A DNA stretch of 64,000 bases from Borrelia hispanica CRI (GCF_000500065.1 NZ_AYOU01000121.1:344481-408480), one strand, 5' to 3'. Shown: positions 8,736 to 20,036, counted from the stretch's first letter. Notes: a model not told the origin generated them from the letters alone. Numbers and translations are program-made.

Positions 8736-9240
8736 TTCTCTTTATTTTATAAGAATAAATACTTTTAGGATAGTTTCTTAATATTATATTTTTTAATTTT
8801 AAAGATATTTTGTCATTTTTTATTTTTGTTATTTTATATAACAAGTAAATAATTTTTATATCTATTTCTTTATTTTTTTGTAAAAGATCATTAATGTCTT
8901 CTTCACTTATGTTTTCTTCATTAAGTTTTAGTTTTAATATCAGAATTGCATTTTTTGTATTTTGGTCTTTAGGTGTTTGCAATTTTTTTAAAAAATTATT
9001 TGCTTCTTCATATTTTTTGATTTTAAGTAGATATTTGGCCATAAGTAAATAATAATATTCTAAGTTTAAACTTTTGATTGCATTTATGGTCTCAAGTTCT
9101 TTTGGTAGATTATTATTTAAGTCATATAACATGTATAGTTTATATAATTTTTCAAAATTATTTTTGTCTGTGTTATTTGTTTGAGCAAGAGGGTTAGTTA
9201 GTAATAAAGTTAATAATATTTTAGATAATGTTAAAGACAT
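8728..9240 (-). CDS. Periplasmic helical-repeat (TPR-like) protein, unknown function
   Basis: 170 residues with a likely signal peptide (MSLTLSKILLTLLLTNPLAQ). The rest is almost wholly helical, with paired repeats such as LEYYYLLMAKYLLKIKKYEE that resemble TPR or Sel1-type units. No catalytic motif was seen. The overlap with the glycosidase gene suggests one transcript and perhaps a shared envelope role, which is inference only. Confidence 0.55.
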   Translation of the reverse strand: MSLTLSKILLTLLLTNPLAQTNNTDKNNFEKLYKLYMLYDLNNNLPKELETINAIKSLNLEYYYLLMAKYLLKIKKYEEANNFLKKLQTPKDQNTKNAILILKLKLNEENISEEDINDLLQKNKEIDIKIIYLLYKITKIKNDKISLKLKNIILRNYPKSIYSYKIKRNE

Positions 9241-9277
9241 TTGATTTTATCCTAAGCATCATATACTTTTTAGTAGG

Positions 9278-9320
9278 AATACAAAGAAAAAAATAAAATT
9301 TATATTTCTTTCTTTGTATT
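9278..9320. terminator. Possible hairpin terminator
   Basis: A 12-bp perfect inverted repeat (AATACAAAGAAA and its complement) encloses a 19-base AT loop, followed on the plus strand by a T-rich stretch. It lies just past the stop of the reverse PTS gene and could end that transcript, although the T-run is better placed for the plus strand. Confidence 0.4.
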
Positions 9321-9329
9321 TTTTATTTT

Positions 9330-10778
9330 TTAAATTTTAGATTTTATGTAATTTGCAATTTGTTCAGATTTTGCACCAAATATTATTTGAGCCTGATTTC
9401 CTGATGTGATAATTGTTCCAGTGGCTCCAAGATTATGCATTAAATCTTGATTTACTAATTCGGGAGATTTTACGTCTACTCTGAGTCGTGTGAAACATGA
9501 ATCTATATTTATTATATTGTTAGTGCCTCCAAGAGCTTGAATTATTGCCTCAAAAGTATCATTTTGAGATAGATTGTGAATATGTTTAAAAGTTTGTTGA
9601 TTAATATCATCTTCACGGCCAGGGGTTTTTATTTGAAATGCTTTAATTAGTGTGAAAAATATGGTGAAGTAAATGATACCAATTGTCAGTCCTATTGGAA
9701 GTATTAATAGTGCATTCGTTGATTTTGGGAACATTAAAAAATAATCGATGATTCCTGCTGAGAGTGCAAATGCTATGCGTATTCCAAATATATTAGTAAT
9801 GATTAATGATATTCCAGTTAAAATAGCATGTATTAGGTAAAGCAGTGGTGCTATTAACATGAATGTATATTCTATTGGTTCTGTAATGCCTGTTAAAAAT
9901 GAGGTTAGTGATGCTGAGAGCAGGATACCTCCTATTTCTTGTCTGCGTTCTTTTTTAGCTGTTAAGTACATTGCAAGAGCTGCACCTGGTAGTCCAAATA
10001 ACATTATTGGATACATTCCTGATGTGAATCCTCCAGCTGTTGGATCTCCATTTAAATATCTTGTAATTTCTCCTTGTACTATATTTCCCTCACTTGTGGT
10101 ATATTCTCCAAATACAAAATATACCAATGTATTTAAGAGTTGATGTAATCCTGTTATTATGAGCAATCTATTTAAGAATCCAAATACAAATAATCCCAAA
10201 TTTCCAGCTTCTATCATCCATATTCCAATTTGATTAATGGTTATTTGTATTGGTGCCCATAAAAAGCCAAATACTATAGCAAATATTACAGCAAAGATCC
10301 CATTTGCTATTGGTACTAGTCTTTGTCCTGAAAAAAATCCTAAAAATTGTGGTATTTTATAATCTACTACTTTGTCGCTAAGCATAGCTGAACTTATTCC
10401 TGTAATGATACCTCCTAATACAGACATGTTAACAGGCTCGGTTTTTTCATTGATAATTATTGTAAATGTAGATAATCCTGCGTTTAAAATTAGATATCCT
10501 ACGGCTCCTCCTAGTGCTGCAGCTGCTTTGTTATTTTTAGATAACCCCATTCCAGTTCCAATTGCAAATAATATTGGTAAGTTGCCAAGAATAGCGCTAC
10601 CTGATTGTTCCATTAATTTGCCAATTTTTCCGAGTATTTCAAAAGGTTGTGTAAGAGATATTATAAGATATCCAAATCCGAGTAAAAGACCAGCAATTGG
10701 TAAAACAGCAGCAGGAGTTTGTAGTGCTTTTCCAAGATTTTGCATATTTTTCATTAAATTATGCATATTACCCCCCAT
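9330..10778 (-). CDS. PTS glucose/GlcNAc/maltose-type permease, EIIC-EIIB fusion
   Basis: This 482-residue protein takes up and phosphorylates a sugar through the phosphotransferase system. The EIIC membrane domain fills about residues 15-390. The loop ITGITEPIEYTFMLIAP carries the conserved GITEP sugar-binding motif. The EIIB domain follows (about 405-482), with the phosphorylation cysteine in IDSCFTRLRV. An EIIA partner must come from elsewhere in the genome. The class is the glucose superfamily, but the motifs do not decide between glucose, maltose and N-acetylglucosamine. The start may instead be the ATG at 10766, because a GGGGGG run sits between the two candidates. Confidence 0.85.
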   Translation of the reverse strand: MGGNMHNLMKNMQNLGKALQTPAAVLPIAGLLLGFGYLIISLTQPFEILGKIGKLMEQSGSAILGNLPILFAIGTGMGLSKNNKAAAALGGAVGYLILNAGLSTFTIIINEKTEPVNMSVLGGIITGISSAMLSDKVVDYKIPQFLGFFSGQRLVPIANGIFAVIFAIVFGFLWAPIQITINQIGIWMIEAGNLGLFVFGFLNRLLIITGLHQLLNTLVYFVFGEYTTSEGNIVQGEITRYLNGDPTAGGFTSGMYPIMLFGLPGAALAMYLTAKKERRQEIGGILLSASLTSFLTGITEPIEYTFMLIAPLLYLIHAILTGISLIITNIFGIRIAFALSAGIIDYFLMFPKSTNALLILPIGLTIGIIYFTIFFTLIKAFQIKTPGREDDINQQTFKHIHNLSQNDTFEAIIQALGGTNNIINIDSCFTRLRVDVKSPELVNQDLMHNLGATGTIITSGNQAQIIFGAKSEQIANYIKSKI

Positions 10779-10857
10779 GAATATGTTATTTGTTAGTTAT
10801 AGTGTAGATCAACTTTCAATATGATTCTAGCTTAAATAATATTTATTTACTTTTTTT

Positions 10858-13344
10858 TTAAAAAAAGAAATTTAATTTTTTATAAACTTTATTTATTGTT
10901 TTTTTGATAGAAACTAGTTTTGTAATACTGTCTTGGTTGTCAATTAAGCTTTTAATACTATCCATTGATTCTTCAATTGCTACTATAAAGCTTTTTTGAG
11001 GTTTTAACCAAAAGTTATCAGAATAATCGCTTCTTAGTGATAAAAAAAGAACAGATTTTTTATTGGGATGTTGAATGAAGTTCATAGTACATTCTAAGAT
11101 GTTTTTTATTTTGTCAATTTCGTTTATATTAACATTTGTGTTTTCGTATGTTTTAAGCAGTGTCCAGCTCGTTTCCATACCATTCACTATACGCATTATT
11201 TCTATTAATTTTTTATTTTTGAATATTATTAAATTTTCATATGTTAATTTTGCAAGGACATTTTTTATTGCTTTTTCTTCTTCATTTTTTAAACCTTTTG
11301 AAATTAATTGTTTAATTTCTTTTAAGCTAAATGTTAATTGATTTTTGTATTCATTTTGAAAATAAAATTTTTTTCCTCCAATTGTTATTTCTTTTTTTAG
11401 TGAATCCTTCTTTTCCTTGTGTACTATATTATTTTTGTGAGAATGATGTGATTGCTTGGTTTCTTTTTGAGGAGTGTTTTTATTTTCTTCGAATTGGATA
11501 TTATTAAGCCATTCTTTTTTAAGTACTCCAATTGCCCTAGCATATCTTTTACTAGTTTCTATAATTTCTCCTGCTACGAAGTATTTTACTGAATCTGTGT
11601 TAATAAGTGAACCAGGATGAATTACTACGTTTTGAGCTTTTATTGTTTTGTATTTGTTTTTTGAAGTTTTAAAACAAATATAATCTTTCATTCCTCTCAT
11701 TATTGATTTTAAGTATCCTTCGTGATCAATTTCGTTTTTATGTACAATTGGTATATCAAAACTGCTTACAATATTTTCAAGTTGCCTTTGTACATTATTA
11801 ATTTCTTCAAGTCCTTGTAAATCTAAATAATTTTCTTTTGCAAAGTCTTCTTTGTTAATGGCTTTTCTATAATCTTCAAATATATTAATAAATCCTATTA
11901 AATCTCCTAGGGGATTTTTGTATTTAAGATGAGCTTGTCTGGCTTCGATTTCTTCATTTTGAGGTAGTAAAAATACTCCACTTGTTGATAGAAATGATAA
12001 ACCAATTGTTGTTGGATATATTGCTTGTTGGTAGTGCATCATTGCTTCAACTAAAGCCCTTGAGTGTATTGGTATTAAGGGAAAGATTATCATGTATTTA
12101 CCAATTTCTGTAAGTTCATTTTTTTCATTTATTGCATCTAGAGATTTTAGTATATCACTTGCTGTTTGGATAGATTTGATTGAGGGTTTAGAAATAAAGT
12201 CAAATTTCGTAAAATTTTTAATACCAATATCTGCTATTCTCAATATTACTTCGGAGAGATCAGTTCTGTATATTTCTTCTTTTTGATATTCATCTCTTAA
12301 TTGATAATCATCTCGTTTGTATAATCTGTAACATGTACCTTTTGAAAGCCTTCCTGCTCTTCCTGCTCTTTGTGTTGCAGATGATTTTGAAATAGGGACT
12401 TCTTGTAATGAGTAGGTATGAGTTTTCATCTGGAATCTATTTGTTTTAACTTTACCGCTATCAATTACTATTTTAATATTTTCAATTGTAATTGATGTTT
12501 CTGCTATGTTTGTTGATACTATAATTTTTCTTTTATTTTTTGGTGTAGGCATAAATATTTGTTCTTGTGCTTCTTTTGCCATACGACCATATAATGGTAA
12601 TATTATTAAATCTTTTTTGAGGTTTAATGCATGAATCTCTTTTATTGTTTCTTTTATTTCTTTCTCTCCAGATAGAAATATAAGAATGTCTCCTTCTTTT
12701 TTTTCTTTGATTATTCCAGCAATGATTTCTTTTATTTTGAGTATCATTGATTTTGATGTATTGAGTAGTGGTGGATTATAAATTATTTGTACAGGATAAG
12801 TAATCGTTTCTATGCTAAGTATTGGAGCATTGTTAAAGTATTTTGAAAATATTTTTGTATTTATTGTCGCTGATGAAATTATGACTTTAAAATCATTTCT
12901 TTTATTTAATATATCTTTAAGAAGCCCTAATATAAAATCTATATTTAGGCTTCTCTCATGAGCCTCGTCTATTATTATGACGTCATATTCATAAAGTAAT
13001 GTGTCTTTTTTGAGTTCTTGTAATAAGACCCCGTCAGTCATTAATTTAATCTTTGTTTTAGGGCTTATGACTTCTTGGAACCTTATTTTATAACCTACTT
13101 CTTCTCCAAGGTTTACGCCAATATGTTTTGCAATGTATTCTGCTATTGATATTGTGGCTATCCTTCTTGGTTGTGTGACACCGATTTTGCCAAGTTTTGC
13201 AAGCCCTGCTTCATATATTATTCTTGGTATTTGTGTAGTTTTTCCACTTCCTGTTGGACTTTCTACTATCAAGACACTATTCGTGCTTAATTTTTTAATT
13301 AAGTCATCTTTATATTTGTAAATGGGAAGCCCAAAATCATTCAT
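10858..13344 (-). CDS. hrpA: ATP-dependent RNA helicase HrpA (DEAH box)
   Basis: 828 residues. Helicase motifs appear in order: SPTGSGKTTQIP (I), TQPRR (Ia), DEAH (II), SSATI (III), STNIAETSITI (V) and QRAGRAGR (VI). HA2 and OB-fold regions follow. It is shorter than the roughly 1300-residue E. coli HrpA, as other Borrelia homologues are. Helicase activity on RNA is known for the family, and in Borrelia HrpA has been linked to global gene regulation. The gene starts 3 bases after the topA stop, so the two form an operon read from the minus strand. Confidence 0.9.
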   Translation of the reverse strand: MNDFGLPIYKYKDDLIKKLSTNSVLIVESPTGSGKTTQIPRIIYEAGLAKLGKIGVTQPRRIATISIAEYIAKHIGVNLGEEVGYKIRFQEVISPKTKIKLMTDGVLLQELKKDTLLYEYDVIIIDEAHERSLNIDFILGLLKDILNKRNDFKVIISSATINTKIFSKYFNNAPILSIETITYPVQIIYNPPLLNTSKSMILKIKEIIAGIIKEKKEGDILIFLSGEKEIKETIKEIHALNLKKDLIILPLYGRMAKEAQEQIFMPTPKNKRKIIVSTNIAETSITIENIKIVIDSGKVKTNRFQMKTHTYSLQEVPISKSSATQRAGRAGRLSKGTCYRLYKRDDYQLRDEYQKEEIYRTDLSEVILRIADIGIKNFTKFDFISKPSIKSIQTASDILKSLDAINEKNELTEIGKYMIIFPLIPIHSRALVEAMMHYQQAIYPTTIGLSFLSTSGVFLLPQNEEIEARQAHLKYKNPLGDLIGFINIFEDYRKAINKEDFAKENYLDLQGLEEINNVQRQLENIVSSFDIPIVHKNEIDHEGYLKSIMRGMKDYICFKTSKNKYKTIKAQNVVIHPGSLINTDSVKYFVAGEIIETSKRYARAIGVLKKEWLNNIQFEENKNTPQKETKQSHHSHKNNIVHKEKKDSLKKEITIGGKKFYFQNEYKNQLTFSLKEIKQLISKGLKNEEEKAIKNVLAKLTYENLIIFKNKKLIEIMRIVNGMETSWTLLKTYENTNVNINEIDKIKNILECTMNFIQHPNKKSVLFLSLRSDYSDNFWLKPQKSFIVAIEESMDSIKSLIDNQDSITKLVSIKKTINKVYKKLNFFF

Positions 13345-13347
13345 ATC

Positions 13348-15885
13348 CTACATTAGTCCAAAAACATAAGTTGCATCTATTTGATTAAGGTCAATATTAG
13401 TAGGCAAATCAACCTTTTTCCTTTTAATTTTAGCATAAAATTTATCATTTTGTTTGTAAATATAGATTTTATTTCCAATTTTGTTTTTCGATAGAGATAT
13501 TATTTTTACAATAATTCCGTTTTTTTCTAGTTTTGTGTTTAGTAATTTAATTGATTCTTCTAGTGTTATTTTATATGCTTTCATGTCTTTTTTTAGTGGA
13601 CATATTATGCTATCGTTTTCAGTTTTAATATAGTCTCCAAAGATTCCTGTAGTAGCAATTATTTTTTCATTGGTTTTTGGATATTTGCCTATTATTTTTG
13701 GAAGAGAGAGTAATTGTAGAGCAAGTTCTAGCGTGATATTTTCATATTCGATGTTTTTTGTTGAAACTTTTTTAGCTTTAATGATTTTAGGTTTTTTTGG
13801 TTTGCCTGTTTTTGTAAATCCTTGTGGTTCATAAGTGTCTTCGCCGAGTTGGATAATTCCTCCATATTTTGAATTTTTATATATTACATTAAGTCCTGTT
13901 GCAGGATCAACTCCTAATATATTAGGTTGTATTTCTTTTTCTGTTATTATTTTTTGTATTTCATCTTTTTTATACAAATTTTCTAGGGGTGTTGTTAAAT
14001 TAATTGCGTAATTATTGCCATTAAAAATTAAGTATGGCCCGAATTTTCCAATATTGATTTTATAATTAAATTGTTTGTCATTATTATATTCATATACCAT
14101 TCTAAATTCTTCAGGGCTAATAATAGGTTCTATTTTACTTACTGTGTTTTTGAGACCTTCTTTTCCATTATAAAATGCATTTAGATATTGTATTTTATCT
14201 AATTTGCCTATTGCAATTTTGTCTAGATTTTCTTCCATATTAGATGTAAATTGCAATTCAATTAGTACTGGAAAATATTTTTTTAAAAGATTTATGACGG
14301 CAGCTCCTTTTATTGTTGGTATTAATGTGTTATTTTGTTTAAATACATATTCTCTCTCAAATAGTGTTGATATTATTGTTGCATAAGTTGAAGGACGACC
14401 TATTCCTTCTTTTTCAAGTTTTTGTACAAGTGATGCTTCTGTGTATCTTAATGGGGGTTTTGTTTCATGTTGTTCTGGTTTTATATTCAGTATAATGAAT
14501 TTATCTCCTTCTTTTATAAGTGAAAAATCTATGGTGTTATCTTCATTAAATTCTTTATTATTCTTCAAGAAGCCATCAAAAATAAGTTTTGTAAAATTTG
14601 CTTTGAAAGTTAAATTTTTATATTTAAATTTTATTTTTCCTATTTTTTTTATTGCATCTTTCATACAAGATTCAATGGTTCTATCCCATATTATTTTATA
14701 CATCTCTTTAGCTGTTTCGCTTTCAATTTGTATTTGTTCAGGAGGAGTGAACATTTCAGAAGGCCTGATTGCTTCATGTGCATCTTGAGCCATTTTAGCC
14801 TTGGTATACATTCTATCATTTTTTTCTATATATTCTTCTCCATATTTTTGTCTTATAATGTTTTTTATTTTTTCTTTTGCAGTTTTTGCAATCTCATAAG
14901 AATCTGTTCTCATATAGGTTATGTACCCGCTTTCATATAGTTTTTGTGCATAACTCATAATTTGTTTTGTTCCTATTTTTAATCGTCTGTTTATTTCTTG
15001 TTGTAGTGATGATGTTATGAATGGCTTTGGAGGAGTAAGTTTTATTTCTTTTGTTTCAATTGAAATTACTTCTATATTGTTTATTTGTTTGAGCTCATTT
15101 GTGATTGAATTCATTAATATTTTGTCTATAAGTATTATTTTATTAGGATCATGTAAATTTCCTGTATCATTTTCAAAGTCTTTACTTTCGGCTACATTTT
15201 TATTGTCAATTTTTTCTAATGTTGGTTTAAGTTGCATATTATTTTTGTTATGTTTACATTCAAGTGTAATTGAGTAATAGTTGGCTTTTTTAAAATTTAT
15301 TCTTGACTTTTCTTTTTCTATAATTAATTGAAGTCCTACAGATTGTACTCTGCCAGCAGAAAGACCATAGGCAATCTTTTTCCAAAGTAAAGGGGAGATA
15401 GTATATCCATAAAGTCTATCGAGTATTCTTCTTGTTTCACCAGCATTAACTAAATTCATATTAATTTCTCTTGTATTATTTAGTGAGTCAATTATTGCAC
15501 TTTTTGTAATTTCGTGAAATACCATTCTTTTGTAATTTTTGATTTGTAATACTTCTTTTAAGTGAAATGCTATTGTTTCGCCTTCTCTGTCTTGGTCGGT
15601 TGCAAGATATATTTCATCTTGTTCTTTTATGAGTTTTTTAAGTTTTTCAATAATCATTTTTTTATTACTTGGAATAATATAGAGTGGCTTAAAATCATTT
15701 TGGTAATCTATCGATAGATTTGCCCATTCAAATTTTTTATATTCTTCTGGTATTTCTTTGGCGCTGTTTGGTAAGTCTCTTATATGACCTATACAAGCCT
15801 CTACTGAAAATGAGCTGTCCAGATATTTTTTTATTGTTGTTGCTTTTGTTGGTGATTCTACTATTATTAATCTTTTTTGTTGCAT
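13348..15885 (-). CDS. topA: DNA topoisomerase I
   Basis: 845 residues. The TOPRIM domain opens the protein ([15 protein letters not shown], with DQDREGE further on). The catalytic tyrosine lies in [10 protein letters not shown], and [10 protein letters not shown] is present. The enzyme relaxes negative supercoils through a 5'-phosphotyrosine bond. The C-terminus holds degenerate repeat segments such as [11 protein letters not shown] and [11 protein letters not shown] but no cysteine zinc fingers. It is divergent from sbcD across a 76-base gap, which should hold promoters for both. Confidence 0.95.
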   Translation of the reverse strand: MQQKRLIIVESPTKATTIKKYLDSSFSVEACIGHIRDLPNSAKEIPEEYKKFEWANLSIDYQNDFKPLYIIPSNKKMIIEKLKKLIKEQDEIYLATDQDREGETIAFHLKEVLQIKNYKRMVFHEITKSAIIDSLNNTREINMNLVNAGETRRILDRLYGYTISPLLWKKIAYGLSAGRVQSVGLQLIIEKEKSRINFKKANYYSITLECKHNKNNMQLKPTLEKIDNKNVAESKDFENDTGNLHDPNKIILIDKILMNSITNELKQINNIEVISIETKEIKLTPPKPFITSSLQQEINRRLKIGTKQIMSYAQKLYESGYITYMRTDSYEIAKTAKEKIKNIIRQKYGEEYIEKNDRMYTKAKMAQDAHEAIRPSEMFTPPEQIQIESETAKEMYKIIWDRTIESCMKDAIKKIGKIKFKYKNLTFKANFTKLIFDGFLKNNKEFNEDNTIDFSLIKEGDKFIILNIKPEQHETKPPLRYTEASLVQKLEKEGIGRPSTYATIISTLFEREYVFKQNNTLIPTIKGAAVINLLKKYFPVLIELQFTSNMEENLDKIAIGKLDKIQYLNAFYNGKEGLKNTVSKIEPIISPEEFRMVYEYNNDKQFNYKINIGKFGPYLIFNGNNYAINLTTPLENLYKKDEIQKIITEKEIQPNILGVDPATGLNVIYKNSKYGGIIQLGEDTYEPQGFTKTGKPKKPKIIKAKKVSTKNIEYENITLELALQLLSLPKIIGKYPKTNEKIIATTGIFGDYIKTENDSIICPLKKDMKAYKITLEESIKLLNTKLEKNGIIVKIISLSKNKIGNKIYIYKQNDKFYAKIKRKKVDLPTNIDLNQIDATYVFGLM

Positions 15886-15961
15886 AAAACCCTTATATTT
15901 ATATAATATAACATAATGTATAAATTGTTATAATTTTTCAACAAAAATAGCACGGTATTTT

Positions 15962-17194
15962 ATGAGTACTTATAAAATTTTACATACATCTGATTGGCAT
16001 ATTGGTAAAAAAATTGGGCATTTTTCTAGAATTGGTGAACAACAGCAATTCTTAAATTTTTTATTGAAATTCATTGTGAATGAAAAAATTGATCTTTTGC
16101 TTATTGCTGGTGATATTTATGATTCAAAGAGGCCTGGCATTGAAGAGCAGAAATTAATAAATGATTTTTTTTATGAATTGTCTTTTACATCTTGTAAATG
16201 GTGTGTGGTTATTGCTGGAAATCATGATAAGAAAGATTATTTTAATATTCATAAGAAGATACTTTCAAAATTTAATTTTTTTTTGGTTACAGGAGATGAC
16301 ATTAATAATCATTTAATTCTTTTAAAAGATGGTAATGACGTTAAATTTGTTATTGTATGTATGCCTTATGTTAATGAAAGATTGCTTGTAGATTCAAATT
16401 ATCAAAATATAGATTTGAACAATAATGTATTTCTTGATAATTTTGAAAAAGCTTATCAAATGCGGATAATGGATATTCTTAAATTGCTCTCTAGAGATTA
16501 TTTTAACGTTCCTAAGATATTAATGGCACATTATTTTTTTTCTAGCGGTGATATAGCAGATATTATTGTTGACACTCCTATTTTGTCCGTTAATGTTTTT
16601 GGTAATGATTTTTCTTATGTTGCACTTGGACATATTCATAATTTTAAAAAATTAAAAGATAATATAGTGTATTCGGGTTCTCCAATTCAGTATTCGTTTG
16701 ATGAGGATGTTAAAAAATATGTAAACGTTTTGTTTTTTTGTGATAACAAATTGGTTGATCAAAATAGGGTTTTACTTCCTATATTTGGTAAATTGTATTT
16801 TTTTAAAGGTTCTTTTCAAGAGGTGATTGATAATTTAAATAGGATTAAGAATGAAATTTCTTATCTTTGTTATTTAAAAATTGAAATTAATGATAGGGTG
16901 AATGCAAAATTTGAGGAGCAAATTTATAATTTAACAAAATCAAGTTTCATTAATATATTTGATGTTTATTATCATTTAGAAGATTCAAGCGAAGAGTCTT
17001 TTAAAAATGATCGTAAATTGCTTGGTAGAGATGAAGTGTTAAGTAGAGATGAGAAATATTTTTTTCAAGAAAAATTGAGAAGGGATATTGTGGGTGGTTT
17101 TAAGAGAAGAAATAAATTTAAGGAAGAAGAACTTATTGCTCTTTTTGAAGAGGTGCTACTGAAGGGAAGAGCAGGGGAATATGAGGATAAATAA
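15962..17194 (+). CDS. sbcD: Exonuclease SbcD (Mre11-like nuclease subunit)
   Basis: 410 residues with the metallophosphoesterase motifs in order: HTSDWHIGK, AGDIYDSKRP, AGNHDKKD, MAHYFF and LGHIHNFK. These bind the two metal ions of Mre11-type nucleases. With SbcC it processes hairpins and DNA ends. This matters for a genome with hairpin telomeres and many inverted repeats, although a telomere role is inference. It overlaps sbcC by 14 bases. Confidence 0.93.
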   Translation: MSTYKILHTSDWHIGKKIGHFSRIGEQQQFLNFLLKFIVNEKIDLLLIAGDIYDSKRPGIEEQKLINDFFYELSFTSCKWCVVIAGNHDKKDYFNIHKKILSKFNFFLVTGDDINNHLILLKDGNDVKFVIVCMPYVNERLLVDSNYQNIDLNNNVFLDNFEKAYQMRIMDILKLLSRDYFNVPKILMAHYFFSSGDIADIIVDTPILSVNVFGNDFSYVALGHIHNFKKLKDNIVYSGSPIQYSFDEDVKKYVNVLFFCDNKLVDQNRVLLPIFGKLYFFKGSFQEVIDNLNRIKNEISYLCYLKIEINDRVNAKFEEQIYNLTKSSFINIFDVYYHLEDSSEESFKNDRKLLGRDEVLSRDEKYFFQEKLRRDIVGGFKRRNKFKEEELIALFEEVLLKGRAGEYEDK

Positions 17195-20036
17195 ATTAGT
17201 ATTTAAAAATATTGCGTCTTATAAAGGTGAGTATGAAATTAATTTTGATGTATCTGTTTTAAGAAGGTCTGGAATTTTTTTAATTTCCGGGAATACAGGA
17301 GCTGGGAAGAGTACAATTTTAGATTGTATTACGCTTGCTCTTTATGCACGTGTTTATAGACTTGATAAAAATATTTCGGATTCTATTTCAAAAGGTTTTG
17401 ATAGTGCTTATGTGAGACTTACTTTTACTGTTTCTGAGAAGAGATATGAATCGTTTATTGAACTTAATATAAGACAAAAAGAAACACCAAAGAGTATGGT
17501 GTTAAATTGTCTTAGTGATGGAAGCTTTATTGAAAACAGAGATGATGTTTTAGTTTACATTAAGAGTCTTTGTAGATTGGATTTTGAGCAGTTTTGCCAA
17601 ACTGTTATTTTGCCTCAAGGAAATTTTCAGGAATTTTTAACTTCAAATCCAAAGAGCAAAACAGCTATAATTGATAGTATTTTTAATCTCAAAAAATATG
17701 ATGATATAGAGATTTTTTTAAAGAAAGAATTAGATCTTACAAAATTTAATCGAGAAAAATTAATATTTTTAGACACTGAGGGAAAAAATAAAGTTAGTAT
17801 TAATAAAAAGAAAATCAATGAATTAAAAGAGATTTTGAGTTTAATTGATATAGAATCTTTGAAAAAAAATCTTGATAATGTTTATAAATTAATAGTTATC
17901 TGTGAAAAGATAATAAAATTTAATAGAAATTATTTAAATATTCAGTGTAGGATTGATAATTTAAAATTAGACTTGTCTTTTAAAATTGAGAGTAGAAAAA
18001 AGTTAAAGCATGAATATTATTTGCAGTCAAAGATCAAATTTCAGTTGGATCAAAGACTTGCATTTTATCATTCTAATGATTTTTTGGATTTGCAAAATTT
18101 TGTTAGAAGGCATAGTGAATTATTAAATGATAAGAATCAGTTTTTTTATGAATTTTTAAGAGTTCAGAAAGATTTAGAAGAATTAAAATATTTAGATTTA
18201 GATAATTTTAATTTTGATTATGTAAAAGAATTATATTATGAAAATGTTATTTTTTGTGAAATAGGCTTTGATGAGAAAGCGTATAATGTATTACTTGTAA
18301 AAGAGAGACAATTGGAAATTCAAAGAAAGAAATTGTTAGAAAAACAAAGGAAAAAGAATGTTGAAATCAAAAGTATTGCTTTAAAAGAGGTAACATTTGA
18401 TTTTGATAAATATGTTTATTATGAGGCATTAAAGTTATTAAAAGGATTTTATGAGGAACTAATATTGAAATATAAAAATGGATTATCGTTATTGTTGAAC
18501 TCGAATAATGGAAATAATGATTTTTCTCAGGTTGTTAATATAGATATTAAGATTGATTTTTATGAAAAATTTTTGGAACATCTTAGTAAAAATAAAGAAT
18601 TGGTTGAGAGAGATATAGAAAATCTTAAGTTTCTTGAAGATGCATATAGAGCATATCAAGGAAAAGAAAAGTTAAAAATTAGTAATTTAAATGATCTTTT
18701 AGAATTAAATTCAAAGCTTCAAGTTTTACAATCTGAATTGGATGTCTTGAGATTGGATATCTTGCGTAATAAAGAAAATAAGATTAAATGGGAAGGTTGT
18801 ATTTCAAAGTTTAAGAAAAATGATTCAGAAATTTTAAAAAGAGTTGGCCAAAATTTATTTCATAAGTATATAGATTATTCTGATAAAAATAAGATGTTGA
18901 TTTTTGAAAGTAAATTTAAAAAAGTTTCAGAATTAAAATCAATTCTGAATGATTTAAATTCTAAAATTTCCTTAAACGACGTAAAAATTAAAGACAATTT
19001 GGATAAGATAAAAAATTTACTGTCTAATTTTAATTTAAACATTAATTTTAATGATCCTGCTTTATTAGAGGAAGAATTTGAAAAATTTTTAATTTCTCAA
19101 AGAAATATAGAAAATGATCGTGTGAAATTTGATATGTGTCTTGATAATATAAACAATGAAAAATTGAAACTTGAGAGTCAAATTGAATTTATAAAACAAA
19201 CTATATTAAATTTTAAAATAGAGCTTAAAGATGAGTTAGATAATTTTACTTCTAATTTTTTGAATTTCAAATTGGCAATGCAAGGTAATACTTGTTATAC
19301 AGATCCCATTGTTTTTCTTGATTCTTTAAGTCCTAGCAAGAATAGTTTGGAACATTTTTTAAAATTAAAGTCTAATTTTATGTCTCAAATTGAAGTTTTA
19401 TCTAGAGAGATTAGTAAATATGATGCAGCTTTTGCAAGTGTACAAAATTTTGAATCAGAACTCAATGAACAGGAAATTAATTTAAAAAATATTAATAGTA
19501 AATTAATCAATATCAATGAACGTAATGATAAACTTGAAATTTTAAAAAAAATTATTACTGTATCTCCTAGTTTAAAATATTATGTTCAAAGTTTTTTGAT
19601 CGATGAAATTCTTAGTATAGCGAATAAGAAATATTTAAGCATTATTCTTCCTGATTTTGAGCTTGAAATTAATACAGGTAGTAGAGATTTTAATTTTTTA
19701 GTTAGGAGTAAAAGGGATGGAAATATGACTCGTAATGTTAAAACTTTATCTGGTGGTGAGAGATTTCTTGTATCTTTATCTCTCTCTTTAGCCTTTTCAG
19801 ATATGATAAGGGATAGTGATCTTAAAATAGAGGCGTTTTTTCTTGATGAGGGTTTTGGAAGTCTTGATGAAGATACTTTAAAAGTAGTGATACCAAAAAT
19901 TTCTGATTTGCAGCGTATAGATGGGCGTCAAATAGGTATAATATCTCATGTTTCTTATTTAAAGGAAGAAATTAAGACGCAAATAGTTGTAGAGAAAGTT
20001 TCTACAGTTTCTAAAATTACTATAGAGAGTTTTTAA
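17181..20036 (+). CDS. sbcC: Exonuclease SbcC (Rad50-like ATPase subunit)
   Basis: 951 residues. The N-terminal Walker A motif is SGNTGAGKSTILDCIT. A long coiled-coil region follows, and the C-terminal ABC half has TLSGGERFLVSLSLSLAFSD (signature) and FFLDEGFGSLDEDTL (Walker B). It forms the ATP-driven complex with SbcD. No CxxC zinc hook is seen at the coiled-coil apex: the cysteines present are single and scattered. It is translated after sbcD, overlapping it by 14 bases. Confidence 0.92.
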   Translation: MRINKLVFKNIASYKGEYEINFDVSVLRRSGIFLISGNTGAGKSTILDCITLALYARVYRLDKNISDSISKGFDSAYVRLTFTVSEKRYESFIELNIRQKETPKSMVLNCLSDGSFIENRDDVLVYIKSLCRLDFEQFCQTVILPQGNFQEFLTSNPKSKTAIIDSIFNLKKYDDIEIFLKKELDLTKFNREKLIFLDTEGKNKVSINKKKINELKEILSLIDIESLKKNLDNVYKLIVICEKIIKFNRNYLNIQCRIDNLKLDLSFKIESRKKLKHEYYLQSKIKFQLDQRLAFYHSNDFLDLQNFVRRHSELLNDKNQFFYEFLRVQKDLEELKYLDLDNFNFDYVKELYYENVIFCEIGFDEKAYNVLLVKERQLEIQRKKLLEKQRKKNVEIKSIALKEVTFDFDKYVYYEALKLLKGFYEELILKYKNGLSLLLNSNNGNNDFSQVVNIDIKIDFYEKFLEHLSKNKELVERDIENLKFLEDAYRAYQGKEKLKISNLNDLLELNSKLQVLQSELDVLRLDILRNKENKIKWEGCISKFKKNDSEILKRVGQNLFHKYIDYSDKNKMLIFESKFKKVSELKSILNDLNSKISLNDVKIKDNLDKIKNLLSNFNLNINFNDPALLEEEFEKFLISQRNIENDRVKFDMCLDNINNEKLKLESQIEFIKQTILNFKIELKDELDNFTSNFLNFKLAMQGNTCYTDPIVFLDSLSPSKNSLEHFLKLKSNFMSQIEVLSREISKYDAAFASVQNFESELNEQEINLKNINSKLININERNDKLEILKKIITVSPSLKYYVQSFLIDEILSIANKKYLSIILPDFELEINTGSRDFNFLVRSKRDGNMTRNVKTLSGGERFLVSLSLSLAFSDMIRDSDLKIEAFFLDEGFGSLDEDTLKVVIPKISDLQRIDGRQIGIISHVSYLKEEIKTQIVVEKVSTVSKITIESF

